DNA of 64,000 bases from Mariprofundus aestuarium (GTDB lineage: Bacteria; Pseudomonadota; Zetaproteobacteria; Mariprofundales; Mariprofundaceae). The position numbers and the translations under genes are program-made. Below, one piece after another: positions 26,475-35,866 of the stretch; within the stretch, counting starts at the first letter, position 1, and the number at the start of each line of letters is the position of its first letter. Under the pieces are notes generated by a model that saw only the letters and a list, made by a program, of their open reading frames with translations, had not been told where the DNA came from and searched no databases. The stretch lies in assembly GCF_002795805.1 (NCBI RefSeq), contig NZ_CP018799.1, forward strand, positions 923,001 through 987,000, in the 5' to 3' direction.

Positions 26475-27391
26475 GTGATAGCGAAAATAACAGCGATTTC
26501 CACTGCGGCACAGTTGCGCTTTTAGGGCGTCCCAATGTGGGCAAGTCCACACTGATGAATAAAATTATCGGTGCCAAGGTGGCGATTGTTACACCCAAAC
26601 CACAGACCACGCGCCACCGTATTCTCGGTATTTTGTCCGATGATGAGCGCCAAATTATCTTTGTCGATACACCGGGTATTCATCAGGGCAGCAAACAGCT
26701 CAATAAGAACATGGTGCGTATCGCTTATGCAGCGGCAGAAGAGGCCGATGTGCTGGCGATCATGCAGGATGCCAGTGTTCCTCTGGACCCCCAGACGCGC
26801 ATGCTTATCGAACGTTTTGCAGATGGCCGCTTAACCCAACCGCGTATTCACATATTGAACAAGGTGGATAAAGCCAACAAGGACAGATTGTTGCCGCGCC
26901 TGATGGAGATGCAGCGCCTTGATCCCGGTGCGATGGCCTATGTGCCGGTTTCTGCCAAAAAAGGCACCCAGATCGACGGCTTGATCAAAGAGATCAGCAA
27001 ATACCTGCCTCAGCAGCCACCTATCCATGATCCGGAGTGGTTTACTGATCAGAGTCAGCGCCAGCTGGCCGCCGAATATGTGCGTGAACAGGTCTTCCTC
27101 TCTATGCATCAGGAGATTCCGTTCCAGACAGCTGTGGATATCGAACGCTTTGAAGAGCATGGCGATATGATTGAAATTGATGCCGTGATCCTGGTCGGTG
27201 CCGAACGCCACAAGCCGATGTTGATTGGCAAGGGTGGCGATCGCATGAAGACGGTTGGCACCCGCGCGCGTCAGGGGCTGGAAGAGATTCTCGGTTGCAA
27301 GGTTCGCCTCAACCTCTGGGCCAAGGTGGATGAAGACTGGTTCAATCATCCGGGCAAGTTGATAGATCTCGGTTTGGGTTCTGATTCATAG
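26471..27391 (+). CDS. era: GTPase Era
   Basis: A 306-residue ribosome-assembly GTPase that binds the 3' end of 16S rRNA. G1 is GRPNVGKST, G3 DTPG, G4 NKVDK, and a C-terminal KH domain contains MLIGKGGDRMKTVG. The ATG at 26471 gives an ATGA overlap with rnc; an in-frame ATG at 26453 would add six residues. rnc-era coupling is conserved across proteobacteria. Confidence 0.97.
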   Translation: MSDSENNSDFHCGTVALLGRPNVGKSTLMNKIIGAKVAIVTPKPQTTRHRILGILSDDERQIIFVDTPGIHQGSKQLNKNMVRIAYAAAEEADVLAIMQDASVPLDPQTRMLIERFADGRLTQPRIHILNKVDKANKDRLLPRLMEMQRLDPGAMAYVPVSAKKGTQIDGLIKEISKYLPQQPPIHDPEWFTDQSQRQLAAEYVREQVFLSMHQEIPFQTAVDIERFEEHGDMIEIDAVILVGAERHKPMLIGKGGDRMKTVGTRARQGLEEILGCKVRLNLWAKVDEDWFNHPGKLIDLGLGSDS

Positions 27392-27394
27392 GTC

Positions 27395-28087
27395 GTGGCC
27401 GAAAATCAGGATCAAGCGCTTCTCTTAAGAAGAATACCCTATGGCGATACCTCGCTAATCTGTCATTTTTTGACAGCACATCATGGACGCATTGCCGTTA
27501 TGGCAAGAGGGGCAAGGCGCCCCAGAAGCCCTTTCAGGGCGTCGCTTGAGCCGCTTTGTTCGCTGCAGATCAGCTGGCGACCCGGCCGCACCGGCATGGG
27601 AATGCTCACTGATATTCAGCGCGGCCAAAGTCTACTGGAGGCCTCGCAGTCGCTGGATGGACTGGAACTAATTGCCATTGCATCGCGGCTGTTTCAGGAG
27701 GGTGATCCGCACGGGTTTGAGGAGACGGTCTCAGCCCTGAGTTTTCTGGCAGCGCGTAAACAGCAGCAGGGATTGCTGGCGGCAGTATGGCATATGCTTG
27801 ATCTGGCTGGTTGGCTTGGTAATTTATTCCACTGCTGGCAGTGCGGAGATGAGGTGGCTGGCAGCATGAGCTGGCAGCATGGACATCTGCTTTGTGAGAA
27901 CTGTCTGCAGGATGGTGGAAATCGCATGCCGGTATCAGCAGGCTTGCGTAAGTCGATTGCAGGGGTGCTGGAGGGGTGCAATATTCAGCTCTCTGTAGAG
28001 AATGTTAGTACATGGCGGGAAATTATCCGGCTGGTACTGAAAGAGCACGGCTTGAAAGCCACGGATAGTTTTAAAGCCCAATATTAA
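27395..28087 (+). CDS. recO: DNA repair protein RecO
   Basis: A 230-residue protein with an OB-fold N-terminus (ALLLRRIPYGDTSLICHFLT) and a helical C-terminal domain carrying a zinc-type pair set, CWQCG and CENC. It works with RecF and RecR to load RecA on SSB-coated gaps. The GTG start lies three bases after the era stop. Length and motifs match family members. Confidence 0.93.
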   Translation: MAENQDQALLLRRIPYGDTSLICHFLTAHHGRIAVMARGARRPRSPFRASLEPLCSLQISWRPGRTGMGMLTDIQRGQSLLEASQSLDGLELIAIASRLFQEGDPHGFEETVSALSFLAARKQQQGLLAAVWHMLDLAGWLGNLFHCWQCGDEVAGSMSWQHGHLLCENCLQDGGNRMPVSAGLRKSIAGVLEGCNIQLSVENVSTWREIIRLVLKEHGLKATDSFKAQY

Positions 28088-28106
28088 ACATGATTAGGGA
28101 AGGTCT

Positions 28107-28820
28107 ATGATCAATCTTGGTGTAAATATCGATCACATTGCCACAATCAGGCAGGCACGCGGCACAAGTTATCCCGATCCGCTGGATGCGGTCCCGGTCT
28201 GTATGGCAGGTGGTGCCGGCAGCATTACCGCACACTTGCGCGAGGATCGTCGTCATATTCAGGATCATGATATTGAGCGGCTTGCCGCTATTGATGGCCT
28301 GCACCTGAACATGGAGATGGGGGCGACCGACGAGATGGTGGCAATCTGTGAGCGCTTGAAGCCCGCAGCCTGCTGTCTGGTACCTGAAAAGCGTGAAGAG
28401 TTGACCACTGAAGGTGGTCTCGATGTTGTTGGTCATCAGGAAAGGCTGACAGGCATTGTCGGGCGCTTGTCGGCGGCAGGCGTGCGCGTATCGATGTTTA
28501 TTGATCCGATTCCTGCCCAGATTAGGGCAAGCAGGGAGATCGGTGCGGCGGTGGTTGAGCTGCACACGGGCCATTATGCGAACCTGACAGGCGAGGCGCA
28601 GGCCAAAGAGTTAATGGCACTCACCGAGGGTGCGAAACTGGCCAGAGAGCTTGGTCTGATTGTGCATGCAGGTCACGGGCTGACGGTTGAGAATACACCG
28701 GCGATCTGTGCCATTCCCGAGGTTGAGGAGCTTAATATCGGCCATGCCATTATTGCCGATGCAGTTTTCAAAGGGTTGCATCAGGCGGTAGCCGATTTCA
28801 GGGCGGTCATGGTTCGCTAA
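28107..28820 (+). CDS. pdxJ: pyridoxine 5'-phosphate synthase
   Basis: A 237-residue TIM-barrel enzyme that closes the ring of vitamin B6 from deoxyxylulose phosphate and aminoacetone phosphate. It starts with [17 protein letters not shown] and has [29 protein letters not shown] and [22 protein letters not shown] lies upstream of the start. Its stop shares one base with the acpS start, the usual pdxJ-acpS arrangement. Confidence 0.97.
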   Translation: MINLGVNIDHIATIRQARGTSYPDPLDAVPVCMAGGAGSITAHLREDRRHIQDHDIERLAAIDGLHLNMEMGATDEMVAICERLKPAACCLVPEKREELTTEGGLDVVGHQERLTGIVGRLSAAGVRVSMFIDPIPAQIRASREIGAAVVELHTGHYANLTGEAQAKELMALTEGAKLARELGLIVHAGHGLTVENTPAICAIPEVEELNIGHAIIADAVFKGLHQAVADFRAVMVR

Positions 28821-29212
28821 TGGCGATTGTAGGCATCGGCACCGACCGGGTAGTCATTGCCCGCATTGCATCCTCGATTGAGCGGTTCGGGGATCGTTTT
28901 ATCCAGCGCGTCTATACCGCGGCGGAGATAGATCAGGCTAGAGCCAAGGGTAATGTTGCGCGCAGGCTGGCTATGCTCTTTGCTGCCAAGGAGGCTGCAT
29001 CCAAGGCGCTGGGTACAGGCTTCCGCCACGGTATCAGGCTGCAGGATATCGAAACGATTCATCAGTCATCCGGTAAGCCCGAGATTACCCTGCACGGCGT
29101 AGCTGCCAGTATGGCGGCTGATCTTGGTATTGAAACAGTTCACCTGTCACTGACAGATGATGATGGCATCGCCATGGCCTTTGCTATTGCAGAGGGTGGT
29201 CATCACGCTTAA
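28820..29212 (+). CDS. acpS: holo-[acyl-carrier-protein] synthase
   Basis: A 130-residue phosphopantetheinyl transferase that arms ACP for fatty-acid synthesis. The metal-binding segment GIGTDRVVIARI is at the N-terminus and FAAKEAASKALGTG holds the second acidic site. It is one-base coupled to pdxJ and overlaps the start of the VanZ-like gene. Confidence 0.95.
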   Translation: MAIVGIGTDRVVIARIASSIERFGDRFIQRVYTAAEIDQARAKGNVARRLAMLFAAKEAASKALGTGFRHGIRLQDIETIHQSSGKPEITLHGVAASMAADLGIETVHLSLTDDDGIAMAFAIAEGGHHA

Positions 29213-29612
29213 ACCGATCAGGCCGATTGGTCACGCCTGGTTCTGGGGGCTGTTGCTGACCTGTTATTGTGGCCTGATCTTCTACCTCTCCAGTCGATCC
29301 ATGTTGCCGGTTCCTGATCTTTTCAGTATGCAGGACAAGCTGATTCATGCGGCTGCATATGCTCTGATGGCCTTGCTGTTCTGGAATGCTGGCAGAAATT
29401 ATGTCACTGCTCATTCACATTTCACCCTTGAAAAACTTCTTCTGGTGACTGTTGTTTTTTGTGCCTTGTACGGTGCCAGCGATGAGTGGCATCAGTCGTT
29501 TGTGGCTGGTCGTGACGCCAGCCTGTTTGACTGGCTGGCCGACACACTCGGGGCTCTGCTATTGACACTTACCCTTTGGAGAAGAGAGGCTGGGGTATTA
29601 GAACGCGAGTAA
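29196..29612 (+). CDS. VanZ-like membrane protein
   Basis: A 138-residue protein with about four membrane segments. It has the family pattern FYLSSRSMLP near the first helix, DKLIHAAAYALMALLF, and SDEWHQSFVAGRDASLFDWLADT, matching VanZ/RDD-like small proteins. The biochemical role is unknown in the family; some members affect antibiotic tolerance. The GTG at 29196 overlaps acpS by 17 bases; TTG 29187 is an alternative. Confidence 0.75.
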   Translation: MVITLKPIRPIGHAWFWGLLLTCYCGLIFYLSSRSMLPVPDLFSMQDKLIHAAAYALMALLFWNAGRNYVTAHSHFTLEKLLLVTVVFCALYGASDEWHQSFVAGRDASLFDWLADTLGALLLTLTLWRREAGVLERE

Positions 29613-29662
29613 AAGCTTAAGAGGGTGCGGTTGATCGGCAACCCTCAGGGCAGGGGGGATAA

Positions 29663-31231
29663 ATGGGCATAACCCGTATTTTAACCGCCGCTCAGATGCG
29701 CAAGGCGGATGAGATTACAATTGCATCAGGCCTGTCAGCCTTTGATCTGATGGACAGGGCGGGTCGAATTGTTGCCAACTCGGCGCTTAAGTGTGTTCCC
29801 GACTATAGCCGTATCGTAGTCATTGCCGGCCCCGGCAATAATGGTGGCGATGGCTTTGCCGCCGCATGCCACCTGCGTAAATACCGTATTCCCGTGACAG
29901 TCGTCAGTCTTGTTCCTGTGGATTCACTCAGTGGTGAACTTAAGAAGCATGCCAACCTTGCTGTCAAAGCCGGTGTGAAGGTCAGAGAGGCTACATCGCT
30001 TGGTGCCATTGGTGAGGTGGAGCGCTGGCTCAGTCGCTCTTCGATCGTGATTGATGCCATTTTCGGCACCGGCCTCTGCCGAGGGCTGGGTGGATTGATG
30101 GCCGAAGTGGTCGCCAAGATAAACGCCTGTGACAGGCCCGTGTTCAGTATCGATATTGCCAGCGGCATCTGCTCCGATAGCGGGGTGATCCTTGGGGTCG
30201 CAGTCAAGGCGGATATGACGCTGCCCATTGCTGCCACCAAATGGGGGCACTGGCTTGCCGAAGGTCGGGACTATACTGGTAGGCTGCTCGATGTGGCGGA
30301 CATCGGTATTAGTGATGATGCTATTGAGGCATCATGGCGTGAAACCTGTGACTGTGATGATGAACAAGAGCGCTGTTTCTGTGTTAACAGTGCAAGCCTT
30401 ATCAATGACGAATACTTGAAAGCTGCCTGGCCGCCACGCCCGCGACTCTCACATAAAGGCTACTTTGGACATGTCTGGGTGTTCGGTGGCTCGGTAGGAT
30501 TTACCGGGGCGCCACAGCTTGCAGGATTGGGCGCGTATGCTGCCGGTGCTGGGCTGGCCAGCATTATCTGCCCCGATGAGGTTTGGCCGATTATCGCTTC
30601 GGCCAACCTTGAGGTGATGACGCATCCCGAATCCTCCAGCGCATGGCAAAAGGCCGATGCAATCGTAGCAGGTCCCGGATGGGGTCTGGAGCGCGGCGAG
30701 CTTCTCAGCAGGCTGCTCGATACGGAAAAGCCATTGGTTGTAGATGCGGATGCTCTCAATATGGTTGCCGCCAACCCTGCCTTGCAGAGTAAGCTGGCCA
30801 ATCGAACTGCCCTCACCGTCATTACCCCGCACCCTGGCGAGGCGGCACGACTGCTTGAAAGTGATATTGGAACTGTTCAGGACGATCGTAAACAGGCCGT
30901 TCTTGACCTGGTACGCAGGTACAGATGCTGGGTGGTGCTCAAGGGTTCGGAAACACTTGTTGCTTCGCCTGATCGTGATATCTATCTCAATCCGTTCGGC
31001 TCACCGCAGCTGGCCATTGCTGGCTCCGGCGACGTGCTCGCCGGCATGATCGGCGCTCAGCTTTCACGCCAAAAAGGGGATGGTGCAACACTTGGTGAAC
31101 TGATCTCATCGACCGTGGCTCTACACGCCAAGGCTGGTGCGAGGGAGGGGTGGTATCTTCCAGGTGAACTGGCTAAGCTTGTCTCTGAAGTACGCCAGAA
31201 CCTTGAAAGGGGTGATGGAAAGGAGAAGTGA
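29663..31231 (+). CDS. nnrDE: bifunctional NAD(P)H-hydrate repair enzyme
   Basis: A 522-residue fusion. The N-terminal YjeF_N domain (1-220) is the NAD(P)HX epimerase, with AGPGNNGGDGFAAA and DAIFGTGL. The C-terminal ribokinase-like domain (about 240-522) is the ADP-dependent dehydratase, with VAGPGWGL, TPHPGEAARLL and AGSGDVLAGM. Together they restore NAD(P)H from its damaged hydrate. A purine-rich GGGGGG stretch lies just before the start. Confidence 0.95.
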   Translation: MGITRILTAAQMRKADEITIASGLSAFDLMDRAGRIVANSALKCVPDYSRIVVIAGPGNNGGDGFAAACHLRKYRIPVTVVSLVPVDSLSGELKKHANLAVKAGVKVREATSLGAIGEVERWLSRSSIVIDAIFGTGLCRGLGGLMAEVVAKINACDRPVFSIDIASGICSDSGVILGVAVKADMTLPIAATKWGHWLAEGRDYTGRLLDVADIGISDDAIEASWRETCDCDDEQERCFCVNSASLINDEYLKAAWPPRPRLSHKGYFGHVWVFGGSVGFTGAPQLAGLGAYAAGAGLASIICPDEVWPIIASANLEVMTHPESSSAWQKADAIVAGPGWGLERGELLSRLLDTEKPLVVDADALNMVAANPALQSKLANRTALTVITPHPGEAARLLESDIGTVQDDRKQAVLDLVRRYRCWVVLKGSETLVASPDRDIYLNPFGSPQLAIAGSGDVLAGMIGAQLSRQKGDGATLGELISSTVALHAKAGAREGWYLPGELAKLVSEVRQNLERGDGKEK

Positions 31232-31265
31232 TGGCGGCCATTTCTGTTGTCTCGTGTGTTTATAG

Positions 31266-31652
31266 ATGCAGCATCAGTTAAAAACGTCAGAGCGTCCGCT
31301 CTCTCCACGTCTTACTATCTATCGCTGGCAACCCGGCATGATTGCCAGCCTTGCCCATCGTGCCAGTGGTTTGGCGCTGGTTCTATTTGTGCCCCTCTAT
31401 CTCTGGCTGCTACGTGGCATGACCGGTAGCACGGAGCAGTTTGATGCCACCTCCATCTGGCTGCATTCGGGGTGGGGTAAGTTATTTCTATGGATGGTTG
31501 GTGTATCGCTGGCCTACCACTTCTGTAACGGCATCCGTTTCCTCTGTATCGACACCGGCTGGTTTGAGAGTCGTTCAGCGATGCGTACCAGTGCTTTCAT
31601 TGTGCTGGGGCTGGCGGCCATCATTGGCCTGCTTCTGCTGGTGCTGTTATGA
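31266..31652 (+). CDS. sdhC: succinate dehydrogenase cytochrome b556 subunit
   Basis: A 128-residue membrane anchor with three helices. SPRLTIYRW, IASLAHRASG (quinone-site Ser/Arg) and LAYHFCNGIRFLCID (His proposed to ligate heme b) are standard. It heads the sdh cluster; ATG 31266 follows a 34-base gap from nnrDE. Its last 4 bases overlap sdhD. Confidence 0.93.
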   Translation: MQHQLKTSERPLSPRLTIYRWQPGMIASLAHRASGLALVLFVPLYLWLLRGMTGSTEQFDATSIWLHSGWGKLFLWMVGVSLAYHFCNGIRFLCIDTGWFESRSAMRTSAFIVLGLAAIIGLLLLVLL

Positions 31653-32008
31653 GGTCGGTTAAGGAGCCGGGAGCAGCCCATGACGGCTTCTCCGACTGGT
31701 ACTGGCAGCGACTCTCGGCCGTAGTTCTGCTGCTGCTTTTGCCGCTGCCGTTTTTCCTGCTTGTGTCAGTTTATAGTGGCAGCCTCGATCAGCAGGGGTT
31801 GCTCGATATTATCGACCATATCTACTCCAGGGTCCTGCATACCATTCTTATTCTGGCGCTGATTGTGCACGCTTATGTGGGGCTCAAGGTCATACTTGAG
31901 GATTATGTGCATCGCATCTTCTGGCGCGTACCGTTGATCGGGACAATGCTGGTGATGATGGCCGGTTTTGGCATCTGGTGGTTAGCACTGATATGGGCAT
32001 GGGCGTGA
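31649..32008 (+). CDS. sdhD: succinate dehydrogenase membrane anchor subunit
   Basis: A 119-residue partner of SdhC with three membrane helices. DWYWQRLSAV near the N-terminus and HAYVGLKVILEDYVH hold the quinone-site Tyr/Asp and probable heme-ligand His. It is ATGA-coupled to sdhC. Unlike most operons, a 160-base non-coding segment separates it from sdhA. Confidence 0.9.
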   Translation: MRSVKEPGAAHDGFSDWYWQRLSAVVLLLLLPLPFFLLVSVYSGSLDQQGLLDIIDHIYSRVLHTILILALIVHAYVGLKVILEDYVHRIFWRVPLIGTMLVMMAGFGIWWLALIWAWA

Positions 32009-32168
32009 AAACAGCTACTCATCGCATCCATCTATCGACCGCCAGCCGCGTTACTGCTGTGCTCGTATGCTCACGTATTGCTCAATACGCTCCGTTTCTC
32101 CGCTCATTGCGTCTTGCTGGCGACCAAAATACAGACACGCTGAATAGCTCTTTAATCGAGGTGAATGC
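32009..32168. repeat. palindromic spacer between sdhD and sdhA
   Basis: A 160-base spacer with an exact inner palindrome CGTATTG-CT-CAATACG (32074-32089) and an outer 7-bp pair CGCCAGC (32040-32046) with GCTGGCG (32116-32122). The imperfect palindrome spans about 83 bases. A 64-codon frame crosses it but has no ribosome site of its own and looks spurious. It resembles a dispersed extragenic palindrome inserted in the operon; only one copy was seen in this window. Confidence 0.6.
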
Positions 32169-33968
32169 ATGACCTATCTGTCCAGTGATCAGGTCACCAA
32201 CCATTTTCACGATGTTGTGATCATCGGTTCCGGTGGGGCAGGCATGCGCTGTGCACTGCAGCTAGCTGATGCGGGACACCGTGTTGCCATCGTTACCAAG
32301 GTGCTGCCGACGCGCTCTCATACAGTAGCAGCTCAGGGCGGCATTAACGCATCACTGGGTAATGTACTCTCCGATAACTGGCAGTGGCACATGTATGATA
32401 CGGTCAAGGGTTCTGACTACCTCGGTGATCAGGATGCGATTGAATATATGTGTCGCGCAGCTCCCCGTATTGTGCGCGAGCTGGAACATCAGGGCGTACC
32501 CTTTTCCAGGTTGGATAATGGCACGATTTATCAACGTGCTTTTGGAGGTCAGTCCCGCGAGTTCGGTGAGGGTGGGCAGGCGCTACGCACCTGTGCGGCA
32601 GCTGACCGTACAGGTCACGCCATCCTGCATACGCTCTACCAGCAGAACCTGCGTGCTGGCACCCATTTTTATGAGGAGTTTTTTGCCCTCGATCTGATCA
32701 CCGATAACGATGGCTGTCACGGTGTTATGGCCTGGGATATCGCGGCCGGTACTTACCATCTCTTTCAGGCCAAGGCGGTGATTCTTGCCACCGGCGGGGC
32801 AGGGCGTGTGTTCAAGGTGACCACCAATGCCCATATCTGCACGGGCGATGGTGGTGCACTGACACTGGATGCCGGACTGCCGATGGAGGATATGGAGTTT
32901 TTCCAGTTTCATCCCACCGGTATTGCCGATGTCGGCCCGCTGATTACCGAAGGTGTACGCGGTGAGGGTGGTTACCTGCTTAACGGTGAGGGTGAACGAT
33001 TTATGGAGCGCTATGCGCCGACTGCCAAGGATCTTGCCAGTCGCGATGTGGTGTCGCGGGCCATTGCGCTGGAAATTCGTGAGGGCAGGGGGTGTGGCCC
33101 CAAAAAAGATCATGTACTGCTCAAGCTCGACCATCTGGGTGAGGCGCTGATTCACGAGCGCCTGCCCAATATCTATGAACTGGCGCTTCGTTTTGCCGGC
33201 GTCGATTGCACCAAGGAGCCAATCCCGGTTCAGCCTACCATGCACTACACCATGGGAGGCATTCCAACCAATCGCCATACTGAAGTCCTATTTACCGATG
33301 GGGAAAACCGGGAAGCTGTGTTTCCGGGGCTCTATTCGATTGGCGAGTCCGCGTGCGCATCAGTTCACGGAGCCAATCGATTGGGTGGTAACTCGCTGCT
33401 GGAGATCGTGGTGTTTGGCCATGCTTGTGGGGAGCGGGTGAACGAGTTCCTGCAGGAGCGCCGTTATCATCCGCCTCTGGATCCGGAATGCTGGAGGCCA
33501 GCAGTGGAGAGGGTTGAGCGCTGGTTTAATTCGGTTGCTAAAGATGAAAGTGGTCCACGGATTGGCGATGTGCGTGCCCGCATGCAATCAATCATGTCCG
33601 ACCATTTCAGTGTCTACCGGACAGAGGATGTGATGCGTGAAGGGGTGGAGATGATCGAGGCGGTGGCTAAAGAGATGTCGACCGCCCGCATCGTCGATGG
33701 TTGCCGTCTGTTCAATACCGAGCTGATCGAGGCGATGGAGTTGGAAAATCTGATGGCACTGGCCCGCGTTACGGCAGCCGGTGCACTGGCACGCACGGAA
33801 TCACGTGGGGCCCATGCGCGCGATGATTGCCCGGAACGTGATGATGAGAAGTGGCTGAAGCATACGCTGGCCAGCATCAAGGGTGGCAGCGTTGAGCTGG
33901 ATTATAAGCCGGTACGTTTGAAACCGATGACAATAGAGTCGTTTCCACCCAAAAAGAGGGTGTATTGA
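32169..33968 (+). CDS. sdhA: succinate dehydrogenase flavoprotein subunit
   Basis: A 599-residue catalytic subunit that oxidises succinate to fumarate. The FAD Rossmann loop [10 protein letters not shown], the covalent-FAD histidine in [12 protein letters not shown], and HPTGI and [13 protein letters not shown] segments are present. GAGG lies 7 bases before the ATG. The stop overlaps sdhB by one base. SdhE, which attaches the FAD, is encoded two genes on. Confidence 0.98.
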   Translation: MTYLSSDQVTNHFHDVVIIGSGGAGMRCALQLADAGHRVAIVTKVLPTRSHTVAAQGGINASLGNVLSDNWQWHMYDTVKGSDYLGDQDAIEYMCRAAPRIVRELEHQGVPFSRLDNGTIYQRAFGGQSREFGEGGQALRTCAAADRTGHAILHTLYQQNLRAGTHFYEEFFALDLITDNDGCHGVMAWDIAAGTYHLFQAKAVILATGGAGRVFKVTTNAHICTGDGGALTLDAGLPMEDMEFFQFHPTGIADVGPLITEGVRGEGGYLLNGEGERFMERYAPTAKDLASRDVVSRAIALEIREGRGCGPKKDHVLLKLDHLGEALIHERLPNIYELALRFAGVDCTKEPIPVQPTMHYTMGGIPTNRHTEVLFTDGENREAVFPGLYSIGESACASVHGANRLGGNSLLEIVVFGHACGERVNEFLQERRYHPPLDPECWRPAVERVERWFNSVAKDESGPRIGDVRARMQSIMSDHFSVYRTEDVMREGVEMIEAVAKEMSTARIVDGCRLFNTELIEAMELENLMALARVTAAGALARTESRGAHARDDCPERDDEKWLKHTLASIKGGSVELDYKPVRLKPMTIESFPPKKRVY

Positions 33969-34678
33969 TGAGTGAGATGATCCGGCTTTCGGTATTCCGT
34001 TATGACCCTGAAAAGGGTGGTAAGCCATCCATGCAGGCCTTTGAAGTGCCTCTGCTGAACAGTGGCATGAAATTGCTCGATGCCCTCAACTATATCAAGT
34101 GGGAGCTGGACGGTTCGCTTACTTATCGGCGCTCCTGCGGCGAGGGTATCTGCGGCTCCGATGGGCTTAACATAAATGGTGTGAACGGACTTGCCTGTAT
34201 TACACCGATTGTGGGGCTGAAACAGCCGATTCATGTGCGGCCGCTACCAAGCATGCATGTGATCCGCGATCTGGTGGTCGATATGGACCACTTCTTTGAT
34301 CAGTACCGCCAGATTCAGCCGTGGCTGCAGACAAAAACACCGGTTCCCGAGCATGAGCGGCTGCAGTCACCTGAGGATCGCGCCAGGCTGGATGGTTCAT
34401 ACGAGTGTGTCCTCTGTGGTTGCTGTTCCACCTCGTGCCCGTCATGGTGGTGGAATGGTGACCGCTTTCTGGGGCCTGCAGCGCTGTTGCACGCCAACCG
34501 CTGGATTGTCGACTCCCGTGATGGAGCGACCGGTGAGCGTCTTGATCAGGTGGAGGATGCATTTCGTCTCTACCGCTGCCATCAGATCATGAACTGTATG
34601 GAGGCGTGTCCGAAAGAACTCAATCCGACGGCGGCAATTAACCATATCAAGCGCAAGCTGTTAGCGCGCAAATCTTAG
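33968..34678 (+). CDS. sdhB: succinate dehydrogenase iron-sulfur subunit
   Basis: A 236-residue electron-transfer subunit. The 2Fe-2S site is in SCGEGICGSDGLNINGVNG, and the 4Fe-4S and 3Fe-4S sites are CVLCGCCSTSCPSWWW and CHQIMNCMEACPKELNP. The ATG at 33968 overlaps the sdhA stop (TGATG), with GAGGGTG upstream. All nine to eleven cluster Cys look present. Confidence 0.98.
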   Translation: MSEMIRLSVFRYDPEKGGKPSMQAFEVPLLNSGMKLLDALNYIKWELDGSLTYRRSCGEGICGSDGLNINGVNGLACITPIVGLKQPIHVRPLPSMHVIRDLVVDMDHFFDQYRQIQPWLQTKTPVPEHERLQSPEDRARLDGSYECVLCGCCSTSCPSWWWNGDRFLGPAALLHANRWIVDSRDGATGERLDQVEDAFRLYRCHQIMNCMEACPKELNPTAAINHIKRKLLARKS

Positions 34679-34688
34679 TCGTCACATT

Positions 34689-34919
34689 GTGGTGAAAGAT
34701 ACGGAAGTGAACCTTCGCCGTATGCGCTATCGGCTGAACCGACAGGGCATGCTGGAACTGGATGCATGGCTCTCCCCACTGCTTGATGCCAATACGGAAG
34801 ATGAGAAGGTGGCGTCAGCTATCGAGACGTTGCTACAATGCGAAGCGCCCCAGTTGCAGTCCATGATGATGGGGCAATGTGAAATTCCTGAAGCTTTGGA
34901 GAAGTGGTTATGCCGGTAG
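34689..34919 (+). CDS. sdhE: succinate dehydrogenase FAD assembly factor
   Basis: A 76-residue protein of the SdhE/SDHAF2 family, which promotes covalent FAD attachment to SdhA. The motif RMRYRLNRQGMLELD corresponds to the family RxxxRGMxELD region, here with Gln for Arg before Gly-Met. Tandem GTG codons (34689 and 34692) can start it. It sits in the sdh cluster as expected, and overlaps the following lipoprotein gene by 10 bases. Confidence 0.88.
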   Translation: MVKDTEVNLRRMRYRLNRQGMLELDAWLSPLLDANTEDEKVASAIETLLQCEAPQLQSMMMGQCEIPEALEKWLCR

Positions 34920-35644
34920 TTGTTCGATATCTGATGCCTGTTTTGCTGGCGCTGATGCTCTCCTCCTGCGCAGAGCAGTCCAGGGGGGCAGTGAAGCAGG
35001 AAATAGTCGAGCCTGTAGCTCAGGCTTCCACTCTGGTGTTTGAACCTGCTGATGTTGATCTGGGCACCTTGAAGGAGGGCGACGATGTAGTTGCTTACCT
35101 GCGCGTACGCAACTCCGGCGAGACCATACAGCAGATTGTCGATGTGCAGACCTCTTGTGGTTGCTCCGTGGCTGAGCCTGAGGAGTCGCTGCTGATGCCC
35201 GGTGGTTTTACCCGCATACGAGTGACGATCGATACCTTTGCCAAGCAGGATGATATCAGGAAATGGGTGTTGCTGACCGATGCCGATGGTAAAACAAGCA
35301 AAGCTTGGCTTACCTTTGCCGTGCGCCCCAACCCGCACATGGGTGCTACACAGCGTTCAATTTTTGATGGCAAATGCGCCGCTTGCCACTTTGAACCGGC
35401 CAAAGGCAAGGTGGCCGGTATCGATATTTTCAGGGCGGTCTGCGCGATGTGTCACGGCGACAATGGGGCTGGCGGCGTGGCACCGTCCCTCAGGCATATT
35501 CGCGACCGGGATATTCTCACAACGCTGATTGCCAATGGCACAGGTTCGCAACATATGCCCGGATTTGCTGCATTTGCCGGCGGCCCGCTCACTGAAAAAC
35601 AGGTGTCTGCACTGAGTGAATGGTTATCCAAGCTGGACGAATAG
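34910..35644 (+). CDS. DUF1573 / two-heme cytochrome c lipoprotein
   Basis: A 244-residue exported protein. A lipoprotein signal ends at LSSC (Cys20). Residues about 40-140 form a DUF1573 (Ig/ASH-like) domain with the typical TSCGCSVAEP. The C-terminal 100 residues carry two heme motifs, CAACH and CAMCH, the second within a standard class I cytochrome c fold with a possible Met ligand in HMPGF. It would be a membrane-anchored periplasmic electron carrier. ATG 34910 has GGAG eight bases before it and overlaps sdhE, so it is expressed with succinate dehydrogenase. The fusion of these domains is unusual and its redox partner is unknown. Confidence 0.82.
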   Translation: MPVVVRYLMPVLLALMLSSCAEQSRGAVKQEIVEPVAQASTLVFEPADVDLGTLKEGDDVVAYLRVRNSGETIQQIVDVQTSCGCSVAEPEESLLMPGGFTRIRVTIDTFAKQDDIRKWVLLTDADGKTSKAWLTFAVRPNPHMGATQRSIFDGKCAACHFEPAKGKVAGIDIFRAVCAMCHGDNGAGGVAPSLRHIRDRDILTTLIANGTGSQHMPGFAAFAGGPLTEKQVSALSEWLSKLDE

Positions 35645-35681
35645 GCCGTAAATCGCTATTTTTCCGGGCCTCGATTAAGGA

Positions 35682-35746
35682 GACGCTAATTCATTGGCAT
35701 CCTGCCAATAATCAGTACGCAAAAGCAAAAGCGTCGTTTTTTCTTT
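35682..35746 (+). terminator. possible nested terminator/structured element after the sdh cluster
   Basis: An outer pair GACGCT (35682-35687) with AGCGTC (35730-35735) encloses an exact inner stem ATTGGCA-TCC-TGCCAAT (35693-35709). GTTTTTTC follows the outer stem. It could end the sdh transcript or form part of the rpe leader. The 222-base gap holds no gene. Confidence 0.45.
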
Positions 35747-35866
35747 TGCTCACAAACTAACCACTTACGTGGCCAGTTTGGCAACCCGTCCATGGGCTGC
35801 ACGGAGTCACTGAATTAATCAGCGTTTCCTTAATAATGAGACATACATAAGAAGAGGGGCCTTTCC

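Noticed and set aside
29621..29649. Bulged hairpin before nnrDE
   Set aside because: Short, bulged and without a T-tract; likely chance.
31978..32172. 64-codon plus-strand ORF between sdhD and sdhA
   Set aside because: It begins inside sdhD, has no ribosome site and is explained by the palindromic spacer.
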